A stretch of DNA of 64,000 nucleotides from Numida meleagris (lineage: Eukaryota > Chordata > Aves > Galliformes > Numididae): NCBI RefSeq assembly GCF_002078875.1, contig NC_034414.1:19869100-19933099 (forward strand). Direction: 5' to 3'. The first letter of the stretch is position 1. Each line of letters begins with the position of its first letter. Positions 49,359 through 60,083 of this stretch are shown piece after piece. The position numbers were made by a program, and so were the translations under genes. Below the pieces are notes generated by a model. That model was not told the DNA's origin, made no database searches, and saw only the letters and a program-made list of their open reading frames with translations.

Positions 49359-52300
49359 CTGACAGTTTGGTTCTTACTGACATTAGTGCATTATTTGTGT
49401 CATCATCCAGCCCAAAACTACTGCTCAAGAAGCTCAAATTTACTGATTATCATTGTCATATAAAATAATTGGTTTGCACGTTTTTTTCACTGTCTCAGAA
49501 TTGCCTGCCTCTCCTACATTCTGTTCCTTTCCTGTGCTTGTAAAAGTTTTTGGCTTTGTTATGTACAGTAGAGCCCCACATTTATGTTCCTGGTGGTGGC
49601 CTGGCAGGTGCTGCTCCCAGCAGGACCTGTACTCCTCCTCCCTCCCATTTCCACCTGTTCAATCTTGCTTTTTCATCCATGTAGTTTTCAGACCTTGTCA
49701 TAGTCAAATTACAAACAAACGGTGTATGTCATCCTCTTTTAATCCCCTAACAGAGACAGAAGGAGAATATGGACTATTGACAATTACTTTTTGCAAGATT
49801 TTCTTGGCACTACTCACTATAAACATTAGCCAGACTTTGTACCCATCATTTTGGTGAATACATGCATAATGCTTCTCTTCAATGAAATCATGTGAACCAT
49901 TCTTCTAGAGGAGATGATCTGGCACTCGGTTCTTGCCAGCAGTCAATGCCAGGGGCTTAGTGTCTTCTTCAGTCCCAGGGGAGGAGCTACAGAAGCAGCT
50001 GTGTTGTGACTCCAGCTGAATGGGTTGATGGCCACTGCTGTTTTCTACTATGCCTTGAAAAGAGGGATTTTAGGCTCCTAATGGTCAGTTAGTGCAATAA
50101 AAATAGCACATTAAAATATTCTTCTCTTGTAATGTAAAAAAAAATGAATATTTTAAACTGAGTGTTCAGTGTCACAAATATAAACCATTAGGGGGACCCC
50201 CAGTGATACAAAAATAGTTAGAAACGCTGCAGTATTCTTATATTACTTTTGATATAACTGTAACCAGAGCAGTACATCTTACATTTTTAATCAATTTTCC
50301 ATTTCACAGCCTTATTTTTGGAAGCAGAGCTGGAGTCCTGCGGAGCCACCACTCCCGCGCTATTGAATGACCTCTTGGATTTTCTTTGCCATAACAAAAA
50401 TCATAACTAGTATATTTGCTACTGACTGATATGTATCTGTTAAGCATGTTTTTATATAGATGAAAATCTTGATATTGTATCACATAGTAAGCAGGCAGAG
50501 AAATAGCTCCCCTTGCCTGAGTAGCATGTGTTGTTTGCAGGAGATCAGAGCCAAGCATTCTGCAGTGCCACTGTGCCCCCTCGGCTCACACCAAGACAAC
50601 ATGCTCAGCCCAGCAAAGGCTGGCACCAGCGCCCAGAATTAGCATCAGTGATGCACCAGGGCTAAGAATTAGCAAGACTGAGGATTAAATTCTATATATA
50701 CTGCGAAAAGGGAACTCAGACCAAAGAAGTTCTAACTTCATGGAAAGCAAAGCTGCTTGAAAGGCTGATGATGCAGTCTAGGCAGAGTTCAGTCCAGAAC
50801 TTGCAAGATCACTCTGAAGGATACAAACATTTCTACTGCTTGCCAGCTGCTTTCTTTCCTCCTAGCAGGTGCAATGCCAATACTTGTCATGGTTCCTGTT
50901 AAGACTAGGCATGCAAGCCCCCTTTCAGTAGAGCTCATAACATATAATATTGTCAGTTCTAGTTATAAGGCTAAACTATTATTTGGATATTCACATTTTG
51001 TTGTTGATTTAAATTTCCTCTGGTGCTTCTTCTGGATATTCTGAGCTAAACCTAATTATCCACTTCATTAGATCAATTCTTCGCAGATAGAAATTCAAAG
51101 AAATGAGTGGCATCCCACTGACTTGATGGATGTGGATTATCACTTCCCTCCTATCCTTTCTGTTTTGATGTCACTTAAACTATTAATGAGCCACTAAAAA
51201 ATTGTAGTGTCTCTATAACTTTGTCGATACTTGAAGTTTTATTGGATATTCTTACTTTAATTCACTACTAGAGAGGCATCAAACTTTCATGCATGTCTTT
51301 AGTAGCATTATAACCTCAGAGATCAAAACATCAGGCAGAATTCCAGTTACTAAAAACACAAGATGTTCAATAGGAAAGAGATCATGAATGGGAGACTAAC
51401 TCAAAGTTTTTCTATATGCAGAGTGTATTGTGATAAATTTTTACCATCAGCAAGATGAGGAGTAGCTAAATTTATTAATAGTAATAATTAAACATCACAA
51501 TTTTTTTTTTGTGGTATATTTTCAAGATGTAATCCACTACAAGGCCCTCTGAAAATGTCTACATTCACTTTAAATGTAGAGATATTTTGGCAGAGGGTAT
51601 TTTATATACATATCTAATAAATGTAATATCAAATGCTTCCATTCCAAAAATGCTCAGCAGCTCTTTATCTTTAGTAAGGCAAGAAACTCACAGATTTGAC
51701 TTGTATAACATCTCAAAATGAACAGACTTGAGATATAGGTATTAGCTACAACTTCATTTGTAGGGGGTAAAACACTGTAGTAGGGAAAGCACTGTCTAAA
51801 CTAAAAAAATGATGCTGGTAGAGGAAAAAGTAATTACAAAATTAGTTATGATGGACTTTGGATGTGAGGTTTCTAACCATTAAAGTACTGATGCTTCCTA
51901 GTAGAGTAGAAAAAGAAAAAATCAGAACTGATTCAAGGAGGAGCACAAACAGCAAGGATTCCTAGAAAGCTTTGCTCAACCAGGGTTAAATTGCCGCAGC
52001 CAGGCTAGGGCTTGTCAGACCAGTGGTAGCTGCAAGCAGCTGGAGGAGGCTGGGAAAGGACCATGTCCTCCCTCTTGCTCCCAAGCGACCCACTTTGATC
52101 ACTCCTCTCCTTTCCTAAGCTATTACCCTTTATATGACAAGGTTACCATCAAGAGTAGTGATGGCAGGCAGAGACCAATGGTGTTCCCCTCAACCATGTG
52201 TTCTGAGTAGCAGTCATTCTCTCTCAGGTCTTAGAGGACTTTTGAGTGTATTCACAGTAATCCTGAGTCTTTGGGAATGTTCTCAAAGTGTTCAGTAGAA

Positions 52301-52374
52301 GTCAGGTACCTAATGAGAATTACAAAGAAAAGCCAATGATATTTTCTAAGAAAATGTGCTTCAGGGCATGTTTT
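49359..52374. other. Unique noncoding stretch, no gene recognised
   Basis: The 134-codon frame at 49453-49857 has no recognisable domain and no convincing splice context. Nothing else could be supported in this stretch. Confidence 0.5.
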
Positions 52375-52495
52375 CACAGAATCATCTAATCATAGAATCA
52401 TTGAATGGTTTGGGTTGGAAGGGACCTTTAAGATCATCTACTTCCAACCCCCCTGCTATAGACAGGGACACCTATAGGCAGGAACACCCTGTTCC
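52375..52495 (-). mobile_element. CR1 LINE 3' UTR fragment (antisense)
   Basis: ATCATAGAATCATTGAATGG and TTGGGTTGGAAGGGACCTTT followed by AAGATCATCTACTTCCAACC match the reverse complement of the CR1 3' terminus closely. The copy is extremely short. Sequence up to about 52545 (CCCTTAAGATACTCCTAGC) may still belong to it. Confidence 0.9.
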
Positions 52496-55293
52496 TTAAG
52501 TTACCTTTCCCCCTTAAGATACTCCTAGCTGTGAGGAATTTGAAAGTATGATTTCATGTAGTAGTGGTTCCATTTTAAATCCATTTAACATACACTAAGA
52601 TGGCTGTGCTGTGTACTACCTTCTCTCTGTACTCATTTAGACACCTACATTTTGAAGCTTATTTTTGTAAATTCTTTTCCTCTTTCCTGCCTCCCAAGGG
52701 GAGTACATTTGGATAGCTTATTATTAAAAATATAGGTCTAGTTTGACTATATTTTGAAAAAAAAAAAAAAAGGGACAAAGTAGCTCTTCAAAACACAGTG
52801 ATGGTTATCATTTTTGTTGTTAATCCATTTCCCAAGTGTTTTTAAATTATGTAATCATTGCCAGTGGCAGTGAAAGGAGTGACTTGAAGGTGTGAGATAT
52901 CAATGCACTGCCAATGGATTTTTTTCATAAATGGCATGGACTCAGCAGGTACATAAAATACAATGTTCCAACCCATTTCACCCTCCACGCTGGAGTGAGG
53001 TATGTACATTTTCACTCTCTACATTCTCTGCCTGTTCTCAGTGAGAGAGTCAGAGCTCATGTTGCTGTGCAATCTTGAGCTTCTTTTATGAGGTTAGCTG
53101 GAACGCTGCTGGGTATCTTTCTTCATTGCAGCTGTTTGAATGTTGGCTTGCAAAATCAGAAGCTCTTTCCTGGTTGCGCAGATGATTACCTTACTTTAGG
53201 TAAAGTCTCAAATACCCTGAAGTATTTCGCATAGTTTTCACACTATCCCTTTTTTTTTTTTTTTACCACATTTGCCCTTTTAGTTCTGCAAGTTGTCTAA
53301 TGGTGGATTAATTTTTATGACTGCATAGTGGCTAGTCTGTTTTAGATTGTTTCTTTTTTTATTTGTCTTTACTGCTGCTGAAGAACGAAAAGAAAAGAGA
53401 TGAAGATACTTGCACCATTCAGATCCTGAGAAAAGACTGTGCTGTCAAGAAAGAAAAACAGGGAGCAAATTCCAACAAATAAATAAAAACATACAAACAA
53501 ATACAAACAAATAAACTATGGGTGAAGAGCAGTTTGCTTTGTTGCACTGAGCCATGATGGTTTGTTGGAATGTCTAGTAAAGTCTTTTAGAAGACTGCAG
53601 TATCTTCACCCTCTTGTTTTTAACCCTTAAAAACAGAAATTAGAAGCAGAACATAACTTCAGATTCAATCCTGAATGGACCAGAAAATCTAAATTTTGTT
53701 ATAGACTTCTATACTAATTGTTGATCTAAACAAAGTCTCAAACTTAAACTGCTTAACTTTCACTGAGTGAACCTAATTTTGAGTGAGCCTTTTGAATGAC
53801 TCTTCTTTAACTATATTTTGTATCTCTCTGCCCTTTTTAGAAGACATTAGGTTTGATGGATTCCAGCTTACTAAATGGCCTGTGTTGTTATAGAAACCGA
53901 AAGCCTTGAAGACATGAATAAATTTGTTCTTCACAGGCTTCTTCCACTCTTATCTTACATATATGAAAAAGAAGTACAGGAAGACTGAACAAATTTCTCA
54001 AGGTCACATGGATTTTTAGTGGTAGAAACTGAGCTGGTTTTCTTAATCCCATTTCAGATTTTTGATTACATTATTGATCTTTCTGTTTGTTTTCATCTGG
54101 TGAGATACTTAGAAACATTTTTTTAAAAAGATAGGATGAAATTTTAAATAACAATTTTCCTATTACTTTCAAAGTTTTTGTTTTTATTAAGTGTCATGGG
54201 GATGTTCTGCTTCCTCAGCAGTCCAAAACAGTTTATCATTTTATTGCAGCCTGATCAATAGTACACTACAAAACAAACACTACTTAGAATTAGCAGGAAG
54301 TATGGGATTTGATACCTGTCTTACAAGTACAGACATAAGATTTTTCAATCTCTGATGGTTTTGACTGGCATTTTTAATGTAGAATCCACACTGACCTCAC
54401 ACACATTTGGTGTCTCAAACACAAGTAATCTCCAAGATACATTATTATTGTGCACTTATTTATTAGTAGATTTTTGTTTTTAATACTCTTTTCACTGACT
54501 TTCAAAGCCTACAGATACACATTGTTGATAATGAATTTTTATTCCTGATTAGTCTATCGTTCAGTTTGGTTTAGGAATTCAGAATTTTGGGGTCCAATAC
54601 CAACTGATACTGAACAATCGGATTTTGCTATTTTCCTAAATGAACCAGATCCTCATCTGAGTTTCTTTCAGGTGACTAGCCAATAAATGGTCTCTTCTAT
54701 GTGTGTTAAATGAGAGAAGAGGTAGGAATAATGGAAAAATTATTGCAAAGAGCATTTCAGATATGTCATGGTAAAAGAAGACAAGCATTACATTAACATT
54801 TAGAGAAAAAGTAAGATATGACACAAATGACCTAAAGAAAGTTAAGCTACTGAAGATCATTTGTTGCTTATCGCTTTACAACAGCAGACTAGAGTTTGGT
54901 GGGAGTCTCTTAAATCGAGCGAAGTCAGATTCTTTTTGAGTTCAGCGGCTTTTAGATCATGTCCTGTAATGTTTTGTTTGCTGAACTGCAAGCCAAAAAT
55001 TTCCAGCTCAGTGCTGGAAATTCCTATACTGCACTGATGATGTTGATAAATCATTTGTCAAAATAAGATGAGGCAAAGTTTCCAAGACTCATAAGAGCAT
55101 TTCAGCCAAAAAGTCTATTGAGATATGCTGTCAGTGTTGATCCAGCCAATTTCCATGAACTATCCTCCACTTCTGTACCTGACAGAAAGGGAATTGCAAC
55201 AATCTTTCCACGTTCTCTTTCGCCATTGTTGCATGAGCTGTTCATTCATTTACTTGTGATGGCTGAGGCTATATTAATCTTCAGAACTTATCC
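52496..55293. other. Unique noncoding stretch, no gene recognised
   Basis: AT-rich, with no exon recognised. Simple sequence includes 15 A at 52757-52771, 15 T at 53250-53264 and an A-rich AAAT/CAAA repeat at 53476-53516. Frames are all below 75 codons. Confidence 0.5.
53476..53516. repeat. A-rich low-complexity repeat (AAAT/CAAA units)
   Basis: Alternating AAAT and ACAA units run over about 40 bp. Confidence 0.8.
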
Positions 55294-55298
55294 CACAT

Positions 55299-55880
55299 TG
55301 TGTTATGTTGTCCTTGGCCATCAGCCAAACATCCACCCAGACTCTCACTCACTCCTCACCCCTGCGGGATGGATGGGGAGAACAAAGAAAGTATGCAAGA
55401 CATGTGAATTGAGATACTGGCAGTTCGATGAGGAAAGCAAAGGCAGTGCCCACAAATGAAGCAAAAAGAGGAATTCATTCACTGCTTCCCATCTGCAGGC
55501 AGGTGTCCAGCTACAACCTGGAAAGCAAAGCCTCAGCATACTTAACAATCGCTTGTGAAGACAAATGCTGTTATCATCACTGTTCAAATTTCCTCCTCTT
55601 TTCAGTTTTATTGCTGAGCATGGCACTGAACAATACGGAATATTTCTTTGGTAAGTACTTATCCCAGCCTACCAACCCTTTAATTACTCCTAGTCTACTT
55701 CCAGTGGAGGGATGGAGGACAAGGTGTGAAATAGCCTTGGTGCATGTTAGCACTGTCCAGTCATGGCAAAAACAAGGGGCACTGTGGAGTCCTCAATGTG
55801 CTTTAGTTATAGATGCACAGCACAACATCACACAGACTGCTAGGATGAAAGTTAACTCCACTCCAGCTAGAACTAGCACA
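55299..55880 (-). repeat. Solo LTR of an avian endogenous retrovirus (antisense)
   Basis: On the minus strand the block starts TGTGCTAGTTCTAGC and runs through the landmarks of a common avian LTR I recall: a TATA-like CAATAAAAC (complement of 55605-55613) and GGGAAGCAGTGAATGAATTC (complement of 55471-55490). It then reaches a C/T-rich end with CATCCCGCAGG before finishing at 55299. It is bounded by CACAT at 55294-55298 and at 55881-55885, consistent with a 5-bp target-site duplication (CACATT, 6 bp, also fits). No internal retroviral sequence is present on either side, so it is a solo LTR left by recombination between two LTRs. It is diverged by point changes and small indels. It contains most of the longest open frame of the window (55428-56027 plus, 199 codons), which is therefore spurious. 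Confidence 0.8.
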
Positions 55881-56005
55881 CACATTTATTACATTCAGAA
55901 GTATGCTAATCACTTTTCTGAATATATTCCAGAAAATCTTTTTTCTTCCAAATTTCAGTATTATATTGATCACCTGATGACAGACTTAAAGATTTTGAAT
56001 TCTAA

Positions 56006-56262
56006 GGATGAGAGGCAGTGGCCTTAAGTTGCCAGAGAAGGTTCAGTTTGGATATTAGGAAAATTTCTTCTCAGAAGGAGTGATAAGGCATTGGAACATG
56101 CTACCCAGGGAAGTGGGGGAGTCATTGTCCCTGGAGGTTTCCAGGAAACATGGAGATGTGGCATTGAGTGACATGGTCTAGTGAGTACGGTGGTGATGGG
56201 TTAATGGTTGGACTACACGACCTTAGAGCTCTTTTCTAACCTTTTTGTACCTCTAACCATTA
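56006..56262 (+). mobile_element. CR1 LINE 3' fragment (sense)
   Basis: The plus strand reads CAGTGGCCTTAAGTTGCC, GTTTGGATATTAGGAAAATT, GCATTGGAACATGCTACCCA, GGGAAGTGGGGGAGTC, CTGGAGGTTTCCAGGAAACA and GATGGGTTAATGGTTGGACT in CR1 order. This is the end of the RT frame plus the 3' UTR, ending near TAGAGCTCTTTTCTAACC. The terminal 8-bp repeats are lost or decayed. It is 5'-truncated and opposite in orientation to the CR1 at 56615. Confidence 0.92.
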
Positions 56263-56614
56263 TGTGTAATGCCTTATGAAATACTGATTGATGGTTTTGT
56301 GCAGTGTCTCAGTGGAATAATTGCTTGCTTGGTGAAACACTTTCACTGAACAAATGCTTATTCTTTACATTTTTTCTTTGGAAAATAATTTTTCTTCCAC
56401 AGTAATATTTTTGGAAAGATTTCTGTTTAGGAGTAATTGGACCGTGATCTATGAGATCATTTATTTGCTGAATCATGAACTGTATGGCCACCATTTCTAC
56501 TTTTTGGGGTTTTATGCAAGCCACTTTTTAAAATTCCCCCTTTAGATACTTCATGCTTGCTTTTTTTTCTGCTGTTAAGATTTGCCACATCCTATCCAAA
56601 TGCTGTCATACAAT
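56263..56614. other. Spacer between two inverted CR1 copies
   Basis: AT-rich unique sequence with no recognised content. Confidence 0.5.
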
Positions 56615-57417
56615 TATAGAATCATAGAATTACTCAGGTTGGAAAAGACATTCCAGATCATCAAGTCCAACTGCAACCTAACCATACTACCCTAACTCTA
56701 ACAACTCACCATTAAATCATGTCCCTGAGCACCATGTCCAAATGGTTTTTAAACACATTCAGGGATGATGACTCAACCACCTCCCCGGGGAGCCTGTTCC
56801 AGTTCTTAACAACCCTTTCTGTAAAGAATTTTTTCCTGATATCCAACCTAAACCTTCCCTGGCGCAACTTGAGGCCATTTCCCCTTGTCCTGTCACCTGT
56901 CACCAGTGAGAAGAGACCAGCCCCGCTCTCACTGCAATCACCTTTCAGGTATTTGAAGAGAGCAATGAGGTCTCTCCTCAGCATCCTCTTCCCCACACTA
57001 AACAGCCCCAGTTCCTTTAGTCGCTCCTCATAGGGCATATTCTCCAAGCTCTTCACAAGCCGTGTTGCCCTCCTTTGGACCTGCTCCAGCACCTCAATGT
57101 CCTTTCTGTATTGAAGTGCCCAAAACTGAACACAGTACTCAAGGTGGGACCGCACCACCTCACCACAGGGGCAGGATTACTTCCCCAGTCCTGCTCACCA
57201 CACCATTCCCAATACAAGCCAGGATGCCATTGGCCTTCTTGGCCACCTGGGCACACTGATGGCTCATATTCAGCTGACTGTCCATCAGCACATCGAGGTC
57301 CCATTCTATCAGACAGCTTTCCAGCCACTCTTCCCCAAGCCTGTAGGGTTGCCTGGGGTTGTTGTACCCAAAGTGCAGGACCCGACACTTGGCTCTATTA
57401 AAACTCATACAGTTTAC
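56615..57417 (-). mobile_element. CR1 LINE, 5'-truncated 0.8-kb copy with RT C-terminus (antisense)
   Basis: This is the best preserved CR1 of the window. The 3' terminus ATTCTATGATTCTATAA lies at 56615-56631 in minus sense. Reading minus from 57417, the RT C-terminal region runs [35 protein letters not shown] and [11 protein letters not shown], then after a frameshift near 57160 continues in a 148-codon open frame (56712-57158) with [42 protein letters not shown] and [15 protein letters not shown]. The point of 5' truncation is near 57417. The frame is broken once and the endonuclease and RT catalytic core are absent, so it cannot mobilise itself. Confidence 0.95.
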
Positions 57418-59524
57418 AGTCATCAAACTGACTGTACTGCCTTTGTTACTCCAAGGTTTGGAGGAAGACAGAATAAGGCGAGGGAGACAATAAGGAAAAA
57501 CAGTTTTCATATTTTATTATCATAAAGAATTGTGATAGAATTGTTTCTAGTTGTAAGTAGTAGTAGTTGGATGTAGTGCCTACATGCATAGACAATCTGT
57601 TGATTTGTGTTCCTGTAGAGACCTGATTGTTGAACAGTTTGTGTTATAGTGGGATTTTTGTCAGTGTGCCAGGGTGAGCGCTATTTTTGTCAGACAAGAA
57701 CTTCTGTTGGTAACACTCCATGATTCCTTTGTAAGTCTAATGCAGGAGTTCAAACATGAAGGTATAGCACATTCCCTGTGTGCCTACACTGAGATATTGC
57801 TGGGAAGTCCTAGTGGGATGCAACAGAGGCACACAGCTGGATTGTGGATATTGAAATTATTTCCAGGTCCCATACTGCAACTCAGTGAACTGAGTTCAAA
57901 CGCATTTTGGAGTACCAACACGAAAATAGACATGCACAGAAACCTGAAGTCGAACCTGGCTATCAGAGATTATCTGGATAGTTTCTGGTAAAAACAGTAT
58001 GCCTGATACTTTTCTCAGGCTTACATGCAGGCTGACTATCAGGACTGCAGAGATTAACTACTAGATTGTGCTACAACTGTATTTTTATATTAAGGAAGCA
58101 ATATTTTCAAATTCCCATAAGTACTTTTTTACTTAATCATACATTTTTTAAGATTGCTATGAAATGAAGGGCTGACAATAGGACTTCCCTTCGCTCAAAG
58201 CTAAAATTCCTTCCTTTTTGGGACTGTAAAAGGAGCTGTTTGGAATTATGTCTTCAGTGAGCTGATTATGATTCATATCATTAAATCCCTAAAGATTGGC
58301 AGTTTAACAATTGTTTATCAAATGAAAATTTATTTTTGCTTATCCTCGGGAAAGGTTAAACAACAAAAAGCAAGCCTTATTTGTGAATGGTAAGGTGGTA
58401 GTTTTGCTTTGCATGAAACTTCAACTGTAATCTTGCTTACAGTTTTTTTTTCCCTCTTTATTAATTATCATTGTCCCCAGCAAACTGCTTTTCACAGTAA
58501 AGATAGTGAAGCAATCTGGACCAAACTGAACATACTCTTACTGTACATTTCCAGTTTGCATCCACACACTGACAACAAAAAAAGAAAATAAGAAAGAGGT
58601 GAAAATTTCCTACTGGAATTAGGTTATTGCAGATGCATTTAGTGACACACAGGATGCAAAATGTTGAAGAGTTCATTCTCAATTTAGTTGTCTCACCCAC
58701 AAAAAATCACTCAAGTTTAATTTTGAATTAAATAGTGGCTATATTCATATTTCAGTGACACGTATATGATTTCCCTTAGTTTCTCTGTAGATCAATATGC
58801 TCTGATTACTTTGGCAAAATCAATATTAAGTAAGTGAAAAAGCATCAATGACTAAATGATAATAGTAAAGAAAATAAAGATGATTTGGTACCTAATGCTT
58901 TAATTCACAAATCTTTCATTTTAGTCACATATTCCCTTACCTGTATTACAGTATGAGAACAACTATCATTATCTTATATACCTTGCATGTCGATACAGAG
59001 GAAAAAAACATATTTGTTTTCACTGTCCTATGGGTAGAAAAGGATATTTTTAGGTTTTAGAATGGGAAGATCACAAAATCATTCTCTGAAAGAAGGACAC
59101 TAGAAATATATTGGCTAGTAAGGAAATAATCTAGTATTTCAGCTATGTTGTCAGAATACCACAGGCAAAAAAGCCAAAAAATAAATCACTGAATACATCT
59201 GATCTGAATCTGATCTGGCTTTTTTTTTTTTTTTCCTTTATATGACATCATACTCTTTACCTAAAATACCAATTTTGGACATATTATGCTATCGCACTGA
59301 ATACAAAACAAATGGCAAGGGGCACTGAAACAAGATTTGCAGAACCTGTATAGTTTATGACATTTTTATGAAGAAATCTTTCCACCATATAAATTAAAAG
59401 ATCTTGTCTTCAAGCCACAGAATTTAGCTTAAGGATATCTTTATGACCCTACAAAACAAAGAGAAAGCATAGATATTCTTTTATACAGGCTCCTGAAATT
59501 TAGTCACATCTAAAAGCTGAAAGT
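57418..59524. other. Unique noncoding stretch, no gene recognised
   Basis: No exon or further transposon recognised. A T run lies at 59220-59234. The 105-codon frame at 57674-57991 matches nothing known. Confidence 0.5.
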
Positions 59525-59526
59525 AG

Positions 59527-60081
59527 AGGGCTCTCCAAAAGTAATGCCTCCTATTTTATGATTTTTCCCACAATGTCAGAGGTAGATGTTGGTACTGTAG
59601 TAGAGACTGAACATTCCTACCCATATTCCATTATGTTTTGTTGCCATGAGACAGATGGCAGCAGGGGGGCAGCCTGTCAAAATGGCATCTGATGTGGAAG
59701 TGAGTATGGAGTGAAGCTGTGGCATTGGATTTCCCCATGTGGAAAAAATGGCACCCACTGACATTTGTCAACACTTGCTGAATGTTTATGGAGACCAAAC
59801 AGGGGATGTGAGCACAGTGAGGTGATGGGTGGTGCATTTCCACAGTGGTGACAGTGACATGAAGGACAAGTCACATTTCAGATGGCCATACAGATTGTTA
59901 TGAGCCTAGTGTTCAGGTTTTCATTCATTGCTGGCAAAAACGCATAGCTAATGGTGGTTACTATGTTGAAAAACAGTGTTTTGTAGCTGAGAATTTGCTC
60001 TATCAAATAGTTTTATTGTGCTCTTAGTATCTGATATAGTTTCCATGAAAATAAATAAGAGGTGTTACTTGCAGAGCCACC
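59527..60081 (+). mobile_element. Internally deleted mariner (MITE-like), same family as 28292-29690
   Basis: The copy is bounded by TA at 59525-59526 and 60082-60083, the mariner target duplication. Terminal inverted repeats are readable: left GAGGGCTCTCCAAAAGTAAT; right, complemented, GGTGGCTCTGCAAGTAAC. It keeps the 5' part through the helix-turn-helix coding region and the 3' UTR. Sequence corresponding to about 28647-29546 of the other copy is missing, with the junction near 59890. At 555 bp it has ends but no catalytic domain, so it could only ever have moved with transposase from another copy. Frames on the minus strand here are shadows. Confidence 0.92.
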
Positions 60082-60083
60082 TA

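Noticed and set aside
49453..49857. 134-codon plus-strand ORF
   Set aside because: Composition is unremarkable, with no motif or splice context to support an exon.
55428..56027. 199-codon plus-strand ORF, the longest of the window, with an internal GTAAGT donor-like site at 55651
   Set aside because: It lies antisense in a solo LTR (55299-55880) and ends in a CR1 fragment; no protein family is recognisable.
59576..59874. Three overlapping minus-strand ORFs
   Set aside because: They are shadows of the internally deleted mariner at 59527-60081.
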